From assembly GCA_937995835.1 (NCBI GenBank), contig CALKIV010000026.1, positions 1-64,000 on the forward strand: a stretch of DNA of 64,000 nucleotides. The letters are read 5' to 3'. The position numbers were made by a program, and so were the translations under genes. Source of the DNA: an uncultured Dysgonomonas sp. (lineage in GTDB: Bacteria; Bacteroidota; Bacteroidia; Bacteroidales; Dysgonomonadaceae). The notes under the pieces are model-generated. The model made no database searches, was not told where the DNA came from, and worked only from the letters and a program-made list of their open reading frames with translations. Below are positions 25,529 through 34,396 of this stretch, piece after piece (the stretch's first letter is position 1; every line of letters begins with the position of its first letter).

Positions 25529-27481
25529 TTAAGGCTCTGTACTTAACTTCCAATTATCTGTTCGAAAAGGAGAAGCAGGTAGCCCATTACCATTAAACAA
25601 ATTCACATCTGGATTCATAGCCCAGCAATAGCGTACGGCAATTGGTGATTCCACTTTATCTGAATACACAATGACTTTGTCATTTCCCAGTAACTCTGCT
25701 TTTGCCCATACAAATCGACCATCTTCGCCTGCTATGGTAAATCCTTCTATATAACCATATTTATTTTGTATCTTTAGCCCTGACCCCACACTATCAAATT
25801 CTATTACAATTCTATTACCTTCATTCTTCTTAGATTTATATCTAGGGCCTGAATATATAATATCAGATTTACCATAATCTTTATTTAATGCTATCAGAGC
25901 TAGTCTTTTTCCTACGTCTTGCTTATTTCTAGGATGAATATCATTGGCGTCTCCAATGTCTGTGGTGATCACTTGTCCTGTCTTTGCTAATGATAGAGTT
26001 AACTCTTGAGATTCTCGCAATTCAGCCCAACTATCAGTGGCTATCGGCTCTTCATCCTTGTGCATAAAAGCAGCTAGCTGAACCCAATAGAATGGAAATT
26101 CATATTGCCACTGTTGTCTCCAGTCCTTGATGAGAAGAGGAAATAACGATCGATAGTCAAATGCTGCACCTGCATTATTTTCTCCTTGATACCAAATCAC
26201 ACCTTTTATAGCGAAAGACGTCAAAGGTTCGACCATTGCATTGTATAACAAGCTATGACAAATATTAGGCTCACCATCTATGAAGCTAAAACCTTCGCTG
26301 CTCACCGTCTCTTTATACTGCCAATCACCAGATAATGAGTATTGTTCTTCTGCTGTTTTGATGTATAGCTCTTCAGGTCTTCCTGTAAAGCCTCCAGGAC
26401 CACGCTGATCCATCACTTTTACAACAATTGTATTGAGTCCCTCCTTTAATACGCCTTGAGGTATATCATATATTCTATCGTTTCCTGCACCTTCCGTTTC
26501 ACCAATCTTTATACCATTAATCCAAGTTACATCGTTATCATCAATTTTCCCAAAACTAATAACAGCAGCTTTACCCGCATCTGCATTTGCAATATTCAAT
26601 GTGCTTTTAAACCAAACAGCACCATCAAAATCTTTCAATTCAGTTGTAGACCACTCCTGTGGTATTGCCATTGTTCTCCACGAATCGGTATTCCATGATG
26701 GCATATACCACTTTTCAGACATTCCTAGGTCATTAGTTACCAAACTGACAAATGCCTCCTTATTTAATTCATTCAATTTAATGATAGAGTCAACTCCAAG
26801 TTCTTTAACGTCTAAGTATTTATCAGTGAATAAGGCAGGAAGTGACTCAAAAGCTTCTGCACTCATCCAAGTTTCAATGTCAGTACCACCCCATGAAGAA
26901 TTAATGATCCCTATTGGTAAATTAGTATGTAGATGCAACTCTCTAGCAAAAAAATAGGCTACAGCTGAAAAATTTGATACTGTTTCAGGTGAACATATTT
27001 CCCATTTTCCTTCAACATCAACACCTATAGTTTCTGAATAGTTAGCTTTTACATTAAAAGATCGGATATTGGGATATTGGGCATTATTTTCTTCATTTTT
27101 AAAATTGTAGACCTGTCCTCCTGCTCCATTAATAGTCATTGCCATATTTGACTGCCCAGAACAAAACCATACTTCCCCTACTAATATATTGGACAGTTCA
27201 ATCGTATTTGAATTTCCGACAATTTTAATATTTGCAGAACTACCATAGTCTAATGGACCAAACTCAGCCAACCATCTCCCTGATTTATCAGACTTAACTT
27301 TCTTTTTTTGCCCCCCCAAATCAACTTTTATCACTTCCCCTACGTTAGCTGTCCCCCATACTCTAATAGGCTTATGTGCTTGCAAGACCATATTATCAGT
27401 AAAGATATTAGCAACTTTAACTTGCCCAACCAGCGAAATAGTAAATATTCCAAATAAGGCTAACAACACTTGTTTTTTCAT
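25529..27481 (-). CDS. SGNH-type sialate O-acetylesterase-like carbohydrate esterase (PUL C)
   Basis: The protein has 650 residues with a signal peptide ending near VGQ (20). A beta-sandwich at about 22-100 (FTDNMVLQAHKPIRVWGTAN) precedes the SGNH esterase. The first block is GEVWFCSGQSNMAM with nucleophile Ser111, and the last block is DIGDANDIHP with the Asp/His pair. A galactose-binding-like domain is inserted in the middle (about 240-375, including AVWFKSTLNIANADAGKAAV). Families annotated this way deacetylate sialic acids or, more often in plant-glycan loci, acetylated xylan and similar polymers. It is divergent from a LacI gene and has an operator-like palindrome 46 bp upstream. It probably belongs to the LacI-controlled PUL C. 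Confidence 0.85.
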   Translation of the reverse strand: MKKQVLLALFGIFTISLVGQVKVANIFTDNMVLQAHKPIRVWGTANVGEVIKVDLGGQKKKVKSDKSGRWLAEFGPLDYGSSANIKIVGNSNTIELSNILVGEVWFCSGQSNMAMTINGAGGQVYNFKNEENNAQYPNIRSFNVKANYSETIGVDVEGKWEICSPETVSNFSAVAYFFARELHLHTNLPIGIINSSWGGTDIETWMSAEAFESLPALFTDKYLDVKELGVDSIIKLNELNKEAFVSLVTNDLGMSEKWYMPSWNTDSWRTMAIPQEWSTTELKDFDGAVWFKSTLNIANADAGKAAVISFGKIDDNDVTWINGIKIGETEGAGNDRIYDIPQGVLKEGLNTIVVKVMDQRGPGGFTGRPEELYIKTAEEQYSLSGDWQYKETVSSEGFSFIDGEPNICHSLLYNAMVEPLTSFAIKGVIWYQGENNAGAAFDYRSLFPLLIKDWRQQWQYEFPFYWVQLAAFMHKDEEPIATDSWAELRESQELTLSLAKTGQVITTDIGDANDIHPRNKQDVGKRLALIALNKDYGKSDIIYSGPRYKSKKNEGNRIVIEFDSVGSGLKIQNKYGYIEGFTIAGEDGRFVWAKAELLGNDKVIVYSDKVESPIAVRYCWAMNPDVNLFNGNGLPASPFRTDNWKLSTEP

Positions 27482-27526
27482 ATAAATAGATTATTAATTA
27501 ACTGATGATAAATGTAATAAGTTTTA

Positions 27527-27540
27527 CTTTAACGTTAAAA
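27527..27540 (-). promoter_or_regulatory. Operator-like palindrome upstream of the acetylesterase gene
   Basis: CTTTAACGTTAAAA contains the perfect 12-bp palindrome TTTAACGTTAAA (27528-27539) with a central CG, typical of LacI-family sites. Its left half-site CTTTA-N-CG is the same as in the site before the lacI-type gene (27788). Together with the next two entries it accounts for what I can recognise in the 371-bp gap 27482-27852; the rest is AT-rich and shows nothing definite. Confidence 0.45.
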
Positions 27541-27750
27541 CAAATTACGGAATAAAAACAAAACAAAACCACATATACCTAATTAACAACTAGATATAAA
27601 ATAGCTAAATGAAAGAGGTAGTATATGTACTTTAGGATATTAAATAATAATACACACTAAATACAAACAAGGAAATAATTCAAATAAATAACTAATCAAC
27701 AGATGATTAAGACAACACAAAGTATTATATAATCTTTTTATTTAAATAAC

Positions 27751-27782
27751 TTGTTTTAATAATAAAAAGAATGTACTTTAGC
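27751..27782 (+). promoter_or_regulatory. Promoter of the LacI-type regulator gene
   Basis: TTG (27751-27753), a 20-bp spacer and TACTTTAGC (27774-27782) fit the Bacteroides -33/-7 pattern with one mismatch in the -7 box. The candidate LacI operator at 27788 begins 6 bp after it, at the expected start of transcription. Confidence 0.5.
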
Positions 27783-27787
27783 AAAAA

Positions 27788-27801
27788 CTTTATCGATTAA
27801 G
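27788..27801 (+). promoter_or_regulatory. Candidate LacI operator 1 (autoregulatory position)
   Basis: CTTTATCGATTAAG is the reverse complement of CTTAATCGATAAAG. It differs by one base from the two copies (CTTAACCGATAAAG) in front of susC. The CG-centred dyad directly after the -7 box is a classic repressor position. Confidence 0.6.
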
Positions 27802-27852
27802 TAATTTAATCTTTTATCTAATTATATAAATAAAGGCTTATTCTAATAAAAA

Positions 27853-28869
27853 GTGAGGATATCATTAAAAGACATAGCAGAAAGGCTTAAGCTATCTAAA
27901 ACAACTGTTTCTTGGGTCTTAACAGGACAAGCTGACAGGAAAGGAATTAGTAAAGCTACACAAGAGCTAGTGAGAAAGTGTGCTGATGAAATGAACTATC
28001 AACCCAACTTAATTGCTCGTAGCTTAAATCTTGGTAGTACAAAGACTATTGGTCTAATACTCCCCTCTATTTCTGACTTTTTCTACTCATCTGTAGCTAG
28101 AGAGGTAGAAAAGAATGCAAGTATGCATGGTTACTCTCTGATGATAGCGAGCTCTGAGGCCAATACTAATAAGGAAGATAATATTCTGAGAATGTTTAGA
28201 TCGAAAGGTGTTGATGGCATTATACTAGCCCCAACTAAAAGATCGAAAGTGGAAATAGAAAGACTTATAAAAGATAAATTTCCATTAGTCACATTTGACC
28301 GTTTTTTTGCAGAGCTTCAAGCTAGTTATATCATAATAGACAATCAAGAAAGTAGTTATAAGCTAACTAAACATCTCATAAAAAAAGGATGCAAGAACAT
28401 AGCACTTATTACCACCAACCCTCATCTAACAACGATGGGATATAGAAGCGAAGGCTATAAACAAGCTTTAGAGGAGGAAAAAATCAAGATCAATCCTGTA
28501 CTAATGGCTTCCGTAAAGTACGAAAATTATGAAAAAGACATAAAAAAAGTGTTAGCCAATATTTTTGAAAAAGTACCCGATGTAGATGGATTCTTTTTCA
28601 CCACCCATATCCTTGCAATAGAATCATTTATATATTTTAACAATAAAGGAATTAAGTTCAATGACGATTTCGGACTAGCTTCAATACACCACGAATCATC
28701 ATTCGAAATCATAGCTCCTAATATTAGTGTAGCAGAAATGCCTGTTGCTGATATAGGTAAGAATGCCGTAGATATTTTATTAAGAGAAATAGAGTTTAAA
28801 GAAAAGAGTGCAGGCGTAAAAGGTCAATATAAAATGATTCTGCCATGTACTTTATATCTTAAAGACTAA
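27853..28869 (+). CDS. LacI family transcriptional regulator
   Basis: The protein has 338 residues and starts at GTG (27853); there is no better ATG, because the HTH begins at residue 3. The DNA-binding HTH is KDIAERLKLSKTTVSWVL, followed by the hinge helix region NYQPNLIARSLNLGSTKTIG. The sugar-binding core is at about 60-330 (GLILPSISDFFYSSVAREVE, GVDGIILAPT, PLVTFDRFF). The core resembles ribose/galactose-type sensors, but the ligand is unknown. It lies between the acetylesterase gene (divergent) and the susCD pair (downstream). A shared CG-centred motif occurs before all three transcription units, so the protein is probably the local regulator of PUL C. Confidence 0.88.
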   Translation: MRISLKDIAERLKLSKTTVSWVLTGQADRKGISKATQELVRKCADEMNYQPNLIARSLNLGSTKTIGLILPSISDFFYSSVAREVEKNASMHGYSLMIASSEANTNKEDNILRMFRSKGVDGIILAPTKRSKVEIERLIKDKFPLVTFDRFFAELQASYIIIDNQESSYKLTKHLIKKGCKNIALITTNPHLTTMGYRSEGYKQALEEEKIKINPVLMASVKYENYEKDIKKVLANIFEKVPDVDGFFFTTHILAIESFIYFNNKGIKFNDDFGLASIHHESSFEIIAPNISVAEMPVADIGKNAVDILLREIEFKEKSAGVKGQYKMILPCTLYLKD

Positions 28870-28912
28870 CCTATTTTTATAAGCTTTAGTAATACTATAT
28901 AACAAGCGCAAA

Positions 28913-28926
28913 CTTAACCGATAAAG
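28913..28926 (+). promoter_or_regulatory. Candidate LacI operator 2
   Basis: CTTAACCGATAAAG, 44 bp after the LacI-type gene and about 300 bp before susC. It is identical to the copy at 29039. Confidence 0.6.
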
Positions 28927-29038
28927 CACTTGATATAACAAAAGAAAAGATAAAAGCGAGATATCCTTAAGTTAACCAATAAAATTCAGAGAGTCTTTTC
29001 AGTAATACTTAAACTATTTATAAAGCTCACCCAATCAA

Positions 29039-29052
29039 CTTAACCGATAAAG
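29039..29052 (+). promoter_or_regulatory. Candidate LacI operator 3
   Basis: CTTAACCGATAAAG, exactly identical to the 28913 copy and 126 bp from it (12 turns of 10.5 bp). The same-face spacing would suit looping by a tetramer or cooperative dimers. Confidence 0.6.
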
Positions 29053-29229
29053 TTAGATTTTAAAATGTTAATTTCTAAACAATAAGCCTATGATATGATA
29101 ACCCAATGAAATCTAATGAACAGTCTTTTGTAAAAGACTTGTGCCCTGATCAGGATAAATATCTACATGATCAGTAATACTCTGATAAAATGGAAACACA
29201 ATAAAAATTCTATCCTTAAATTTAAATCA

Positions 29230-32200
29230 ATGAAATATACATTTTTTTCAATTGTATTTTCTGTGTTTATGTGCATTCTACCTCAAGGTAGTGTACTAAA
29301 TGCAAAAAACGACAACGTTGTTGAAGATCAAATCAGCCATCAACAAAAAACGGCCATCAAAGGGAAGGTCATTGACAGCAATGGAGAACCCATCATTGGA
29401 GCTACAGTAGTAGAACAAAGTGAATCGACCAATGGTACTATAACGGACATTTATGGAGCATTCAGCCTAGTAGTAAATACAAATGCAGTCCTTAATATTA
29501 CTTATATTGGTTATGCTCCTCAAAAAGTAAATGCAACACCAGGTAAAGAGATCATAGTAACGCTAGTTGAAGACCAAAAAATCTTAGATGAGATTATTGT
29601 TGTAGGCTATGGTCAACAAAGAGTATCCACTGTTACCGGATCAGTTTCACAGATCAGAACAGAAAAAATAACAACAGCTCCACAGTCTAATGTTAGTAAC
29701 CTTTTGGCTGGACAATTGCCAGGTTTAATAACCAAACAGACCTCTGGTATTCCGGGAGCAGATGATTCATCTCTCAATATTCGAGGTTTTGGAACTCCAC
29801 TTGTTATAGTTGACGGAATAGAGACTAGCATAAACAATCTCGATGCAAATCAAATTGAAACTATCTCAATATTAAAAGATGGAGCTGCCTCGATCTACGG
29901 TGCTAGAGCAGGAAGAGGCGTAATTTTAGTAACAACTAAGAGAGGAAAACAATCTAAACCAACAGTCTCTGTTAATAGTTCTCTAACTTGGCAAGGTTCA
30001 ACGAAAGTTATTAAGCCTGCAAGTTCTGCTGAACGTGCACAACATGAAGTCAACAAGTGGATATATGCAGGAAATGCCCCCGAAGATGCTCCATTCAGTC
30101 CAGAAGAAATTCAAAAATTTAAAGATGGAACTGATCCCAAATATTTGAATACTGATTGGTTTGATGCCTCAATCCGTCGATTCGCTCCACAGCAGAATCA
30201 CAATGTGTCACTTACAGGAGGTACTGAAGCTGTAAAATATTACGGATACTTCGGATACAACACACAAGAAACTATCCTCAAGAAGAATGGAGGAAATTAT
30301 GATCGATATAATTTTCAAGTCAACTTGGATGCGAAAATATCAGAACGTATCTCTATGCTTATGGACCTACAGCACTTTAGAGAGCAGAGATTCTATCCTT
30401 CTGGAGCTGACGGTGTAGCCACTAACAGCAACTTCTGGAGAGATTTGATCTATGCAGCCGATCCGTCTTACGCTTTGACTCTTCCAGACCCGACAAAAGC
30501 TGCTTATGCAGGAGTTACATATGGAAGTCCTGTTTGGGCAACAAACTCTGATCTCAGCGGATATCAAGACAAACGAAATAATATAACTCAATTTAAAGGA
30601 GAAGTTAAGTATGATTCAAAATTCATTTCTGGACTCTTTGCAAAAGGAACTGTAATCTATCGAGAGAATACATATGATCAGAAAGTGGTTAAGAAGCAAG
30701 AAGACTTTTATACTTACAGTGCCGAAACTGATAAATACACACTTGTTCGTAGTTCTCAGGATCCACAGCTACTTAACAGAGGTAGCAGTGTTCACACCCA
30801 AATTGTTCAACAATACTCATTGAACTATAACAAAGTGATCAATAATGCTCATAATATTACGGGCTTATTTCTTTATGAGCAACAAGAGGACAAATCCAGA
30901 GGATTTAACACCTCACGTGGAGGATATAAATCATTAGCTATCGAAGAATTTATTGGAGGGGACACCTCTACCTCAAGCAACAGTTCCTCAAGCTCCAGTG
31001 AAGCTCGTATATCATGGATTGGAAGATTAAATTACAGTTATATGGATCGCTACTTGGTAGAAACTATATTAAGAGCTGATGCATCGTCGCGCTTTCTCAA
31101 GGGACATCGATGGGGATATTTTCCAAGCATCTCACTAGGGTGGAATATTGCCAAAGAAGACTTCATGAAGCAATATGATCAGATTGACAATATGAAGCTA
31201 AGAACGAGCTATGGACAAGCAGGGAATGATGATGTAGCATACTATGCATACCTTGCAGGGTATCAATACGATGCGACTTATACAATTGGGAACGAGCTAA
31301 TTTCGGCATTGGGTTCTAGAGCATTACCCAACCCTCTACTAACATGGGAGGATATGGAAACCTACAATGTCGGACTCGATTTTTCCTTATTCAAAAGCAA
31401 GTTATACGGAGAGTTTGATTATTACTATCGAAAACGCAATGGCATACCTGGACATCGTATAAATTCAATTCCTTCAAGTTTCGGAGCAACTCCACCACAA
31501 GAAAATTTAAATAGCATGAGTACAACAGGCTTCGAATTGAGACTAGGAACAAGTGGAAAGTTTGGTGATCTCAATTATGATGTATCGGGCAACATTGCCA
31601 GATCGAGATCAACGTGGCAAAAATATGATGAGGCAAATTATACTGATCCTGATGAAATAAGACTATACAAAAACACTGGAAAATATATAGACAGACGAGT
31701 TGGATATGTCTTTGATGGATTATTTACAAGTCAAGAGGAAATTGACTCTTGGGATAAAACTTTTGCTCATCTAAACAACGACAACTCCTCACTCAAGCCT
31801 GGTGATGTCAAATATAAAGACTTGAACAATGATGGAATTATTGACTGGCGAGACCAAAAGGAAATTGGGAAAGGAGCTGAGCCACATTGGACTTATGGAC
31901 TGCATTTTAACTTGCAGTATAAAGATTTTGATTTCTCAGCACTTCTTCAAGGAGCATTTGACTACACTACATATATCAATTTAGTTTCAGCATCCACAGA
32001 GCTTCAATATAAAAACTATTGGAATTTAGAGACCAATAATAAAGGAGATGCTTTACTCCCTAGGCCTAACGGATCAGCTACAAATGATTTCTATTCAGAT
32101 TATCGCAACCACAATACATCTTATATACGCTTAAAGAATCTGTCATTAGGCTATAGCGTTCCATCTCCATTGCTGATGAGAGTCGGTGTAAGTAAATTAA

Positions 32201-32346
32201 GAGTATATGTAGCAGGGACCAATCTTCTAACATTTAGCTCTCTAAAAAAATACGGAGTAGATCCTGAAATGCCAGAAGGATATGGGGCTGGAGTATATTA
32301 CCCACAACAGTTTACTTTAAGTGTTGGTTGTAATCTTACATTTTAA
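29230..32346 (+). CDS. SusC-like TonB-dependent outer-membrane transporter (PUL C)
   Basis: The protein has 1038 residues from ATG 29230, chosen because MKYTFFSIVFSVFMCILPQG is a clean signal peptide. An in-frame ATG at 29167 would add 21 mostly polar residues. A carboxypeptidase-regulatory-like domain follows (TAIKGKVIDSNGEPIIGATV). The TonB box/plug start is DEIIVVGYGQQRVSTVTGS, and plug motifs are LNIRGFGTPLVIVDGIE and ILKDGAASIYGARAGRGVIL. A long barrel ends in LSVGCNLTF. It partners the SusD encoded 13 bp downstream. The PUL has no glycosidase of its own in the window apart from the divergent acetylesterase, so the glycan is unknown; enzymes may be encoded elsewhere. Confidence 0.95.
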   Translation: MKYTFFSIVFSVFMCILPQGSVLNAKNDNVVEDQISHQQKTAIKGKVIDSNGEPIIGATVVEQSESTNGTITDIYGAFSLVVNTNAVLNITYIGYAPQKVNATPGKEIIVTLVEDQKILDEIIVVGYGQQRVSTVTGSVSQIRTEKITTAPQSNVSNLLAGQLPGLITKQTSGIPGADDSSLNIRGFGTPLVIVDGIETSINNLDANQIETISILKDGAASIYGARAGRGVILVTTKRGKQSKPTVSVNSSLTWQGSTKVIKPASSAERAQHEVNKWIYAGNAPEDAPFSPEEIQKFKDGTDPKYLNTDWFDASIRRFAPQQNHNVSLTGGTEAVKYYGYFGYNTQETILKKNGGNYDRYNFQVNLDAKISERISMLMDLQHFREQRFYPSGADGVATNSNFWRDLIYAADPSYALTLPDPTKAAYAGVTYGSPVWATNSDLSGYQDKRNNITQFKGEVKYDSKFISGLFAKGTVIYRENTYDQKVVKKQEDFYTYSAETDKYTLVRSSQDPQLLNRGSSVHTQIVQQYSLNYNKVINNAHNITGLFLYEQQEDKSRGFNTSRGGYKSLAIEEFIGGDTSTSSNSSSSSSEARISWIGRLNYSYMDRYLVETILRADASSRFLKGHRWGYFPSISLGWNIAKEDFMKQYDQIDNMKLRTSYGQAGNDDVAYYAYLAGYQYDATYTIGNELISALGSRALPNPLLTWEDMETYNVGLDFSLFKSKLYGEFDYYYRKRNGIPGHRINSIPSSFGATPPQENLNSMSTTGFELRLGTSGKFGDLNYDVSGNIARSRSTWQKYDEANYTDPDEIRLYKNTGKYIDRRVGYVFDGLFTSQEEIDSWDKTFAHLNNDNSSLKPGDVKYKDLNNDGIIDWRDQKEIGKGAEPHWTYGLHFNLQYKDFDFSALLQGAFDYTTYINLVSASTELQYKNYWNLETNNKGDALLPRPNGSATNDFYSDYRNHNTSYIRLKNLSLGYSVPSPLLMRVGVSKLRVYVAGTNLLTFSSLKKYGVDPEMPEGYGAGVYYPQQFTLSVGCNLTF

Positions 32347-32359
32347 TTAGCTAGAAGAT

Positions 32360-34237
32360 ATGAAAAATAAATTTACATTAACAATAGTAGCCTTAGCTAC
32401 AATGATGACCTCGTGCTACAATGTACTAGACCAAGCACCTAGTGATATATACTCTGATGCAGTGGTATGGAATGATCCGTACCTATTAGACTCACACTTG
32501 GCTGAATTATATGCTTGTACCCCGATAATGGTACAAGACGCTAATTCACTTATGAATACATGGGATGGAGCACCAATGAATGCAGATGACAATAGCTGGG
32601 GAGCAATTATGGGATTCAGTGTTCAAATAGAAGGTACGGTACGCACACTAGAGATTGCAGATGAAGCAAAGTATAATTTTGGAGCACAAGCTCATCTCTT
32701 GGGGATGAAAGAAAATGGTATACAAGCCAATGGCTCTGAAATGCAATGGTGGGGTAACTCATACTATACAATAAGAAATCTGAACAATTTCATTATAAAA
32801 GCGAGTGATTCGCCTATCGACAAAATAGAAGAACGAATTGCAGAAGCTAGATTTCTCAGAGCATTCTGCTACTTTGCCATGGCCAAACGCTATGGAGGTG
32901 TACCTCTAATCACTAAAGTGCAAACATTGGAAGATAGTTATGAAGTATTATATCCGAAAAGAAACTCTGAAAAAGAGATCTTTGACTTTATTCTTACTGA
33001 AACTGATGAAATTTCTAAAATTCTACCTTCTGCCAATGAAGCAGGCAGAGCGAATAAATGGGCAGCTCTAGCTCTACGTAGCAGAGCGGCACTTTATGCA
33101 GCTAGTGTTGCTCAATTTGGGAAACAACAAATGGATGGTCTATTGGGCTTCTCGGCAGGTGAAGCAAGCCACTATTATCAGATATGCTATGATGCATCAA
33201 AAGAAATAATGACTAAAGGCCCTTATAGCCTATATGACCAAGATGCCGACAAAGTTCAAAACTTTAAAAACATCTTTTTGAAAAAAGATAATAGTGAAGC
33301 TATAATGGTTAAAAGACACTCAGGTAAAGGATTTATGGATGGTGGATCCAACAGATGGTCATGGGATATGCTTGAATGTCCTCGCCCTAATGTTTGGGGA
33401 GTTGGGAACTACCATGGTCCTTACCTTGAAATGGTTGAAGAGTTTGAATATAAAGATGGTTCTTCTGGGAAATTCAATCGCACATCTGCAGAAAATCGCC
33501 TATGGTCCATGGACGAATTATGGGGAGATAAAGATCCTCGTTTCTTTGCTTCCATATGGACTAACGGTACTTCATGGCAAGGTGCAGTCAGCGATGTGTT
33601 AGGTGACAATAAAATAGATATGCACAATGGAATCATTTCGAGAGACGGTTCGCTAATTGATGGCAGATATGACTCTTATGAAGGGATCTCAGCTGTAGGG
33701 GACCAGTTGGTTCGCTTCAAAGAAGGTAACACACCAAATACTGGATTTGGAGTCATGAAATATCTTGATCCAGGAGCGAATAACTTCAACTGGTTTAGTG
33801 AATCTACTACTGACTACCTCATCTTTAGATATGCAGAGATCTTACTAAACTATGCAGAAGCTGCCGTAGAGTTAAACAAAACTGGTGATGCACTAACGGC
33901 AATCAATGATATACGTAAACGTGCAGGCATAGCAAGCGTAAGTGCCGTGGATCGCGAAATAGTTAGACATGAAAGAAAGGTTGAATTGGTTTTCGAAAAT
34001 CACCGTTATTGGGATCTTAGAAGATGGAGAACAGCCGTCACTGCGCTTACTCGCACCTACACTGGGTTACGATACATTTATGATGCAACTTCAGGAAAAT
34101 ATCGAATCAAATTTATAGACGATATTGATGGTCGAGCAAAGACTCCCACCTTTCCTGAAAAGAATTATTATTTTCCTATTGGACAAGGACGCATTGCAAC
34201 TAATCCAAGCTTAAAAGAAAATCCTGGATATTTATAA
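32360..34237 (+). CDS. SusD/RagB-like surface glycan-binding lipoprotein (PUL C)
   Basis: The protein has 625 residues, at the long end for SusD. The lipobox Cys is Cys19 (ALATMMTSCYNVLDQAPSD). The SusD helical core is recognisable (RIAEARFLRAFCYFAMAKRY, GGVPLITKVQTLEDSYE). The C-terminal block is RYAEILLNYAEAAVEL, IRKRAGI, RHERKVELVFENHRYWDLRR and YYFPIGQGRIATNPSLKENP. It binds the glycan on the surface and delivers it to the adjacent SusC. It is the last gene of its operon, ahead of a strong terminator. Confidence 0.95.
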   Translation: MKNKFTLTIVALATMMTSCYNVLDQAPSDIYSDAVVWNDPYLLDSHLAELYACTPIMVQDANSLMNTWDGAPMNADDNSWGAIMGFSVQIEGTVRTLEIADEAKYNFGAQAHLLGMKENGIQANGSEMQWWGNSYYTIRNLNNFIIKASDSPIDKIEERIAEARFLRAFCYFAMAKRYGGVPLITKVQTLEDSYEVLYPKRNSEKEIFDFILTETDEISKILPSANEAGRANKWAALALRSRAALYAASVAQFGKQQMDGLLGFSAGEASHYYQICYDASKEIMTKGPYSLYDQDADKVQNFKNIFLKKDNSEAIMVKRHSGKGFMDGGSNRWSWDMLECPRPNVWGVGNYHGPYLEMVEEFEYKDGSSGKFNRTSAENRLWSMDELWGDKDPRFFASIWTNGTSWQGAVSDVLGDNKIDMHNGIISRDGSLIDGRYDSYEGISAVGDQLVRFKEGNTPNTGFGVMKYLDPGANNFNWFSESTTDYLIFRYAEILLNYAEAAVELNKTGDALTAINDIRKRAGIASVSAVDREIVRHERKVELVFENHRYWDLRRWRTAVTALTRTYTGLRYIYDATSGKYRIKFIDDIDGRAKTPTFPEKNYYFPIGQGRIATNPSLKENPGYL

Positions 34238-34244
34238 TAAAAGA

Positions 34245-34271
34245 GCCGATGTTTATCACATCGGCTTTTTT
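34245..34271 (+). terminator. Rho-independent terminator of the PUL C susCD operon
   Basis: GCCGATG (34245-34251) pairs with CATCGGC (34259-34265) around a 7-nt loop and is followed by TTTTTTAT. It begins 8 bp after the susD stop. Confidence 0.9.
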
Positions 34272-34353
34272 ATCCACCCATCCGATAAACTAATTCGATC
34301 TCGAACCCATAAAATTTATCTCGCACAAAACAATTTGTGATCATATATTATTA

Positions 34354-34361
34354 TAACTTTG
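34354..34361 (+). promoter_or_regulatory. -7 element of the second DUF6377 regulator
   Basis: TAACTTTG matches TAnnTTTG, 36 bp before the ATG. A TTTG lies at 34334-34337, 16 bp upstream, which is shorter than usual. The same octamer occurs before the esterase at 5690. Confidence 0.5.
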
Positions 34362-34396
34362 TTAGTATAGTTTTCAATAAAACAAGTTAACCTGAT

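Larger units (their letters stand above)
28870..29229 (+). other. Long control and leader region before susC of PUL C
   Basis: This 360-bp non-coding stretch holds the two operator copies listed separately. It also has a near-perfect hairpin, AGTCTTTT-GT-AAAAGACT (29122-29139), and the 8-bp palindrome CTGATCAG (29146-29153), both close to the susC start. I could not place a convincing -33/-7 pair. The length suggests a structured 5' leader or a remote promoter under the operators. Confidence 0.4.

Noticed and set aside
28913..29052. The repeated 14-mer as the start of a CRISPR or tandem repeat
   Set aside because: Only two copies 126 bp apart plus one inverted copy; no spacers of regular size and no cas genes.
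29167..29229. Earlier ATG for the PUL C susC
   Set aside because: It would add 21 polar residues before a clean signal peptide, so the ATG at 29230 is preferred.
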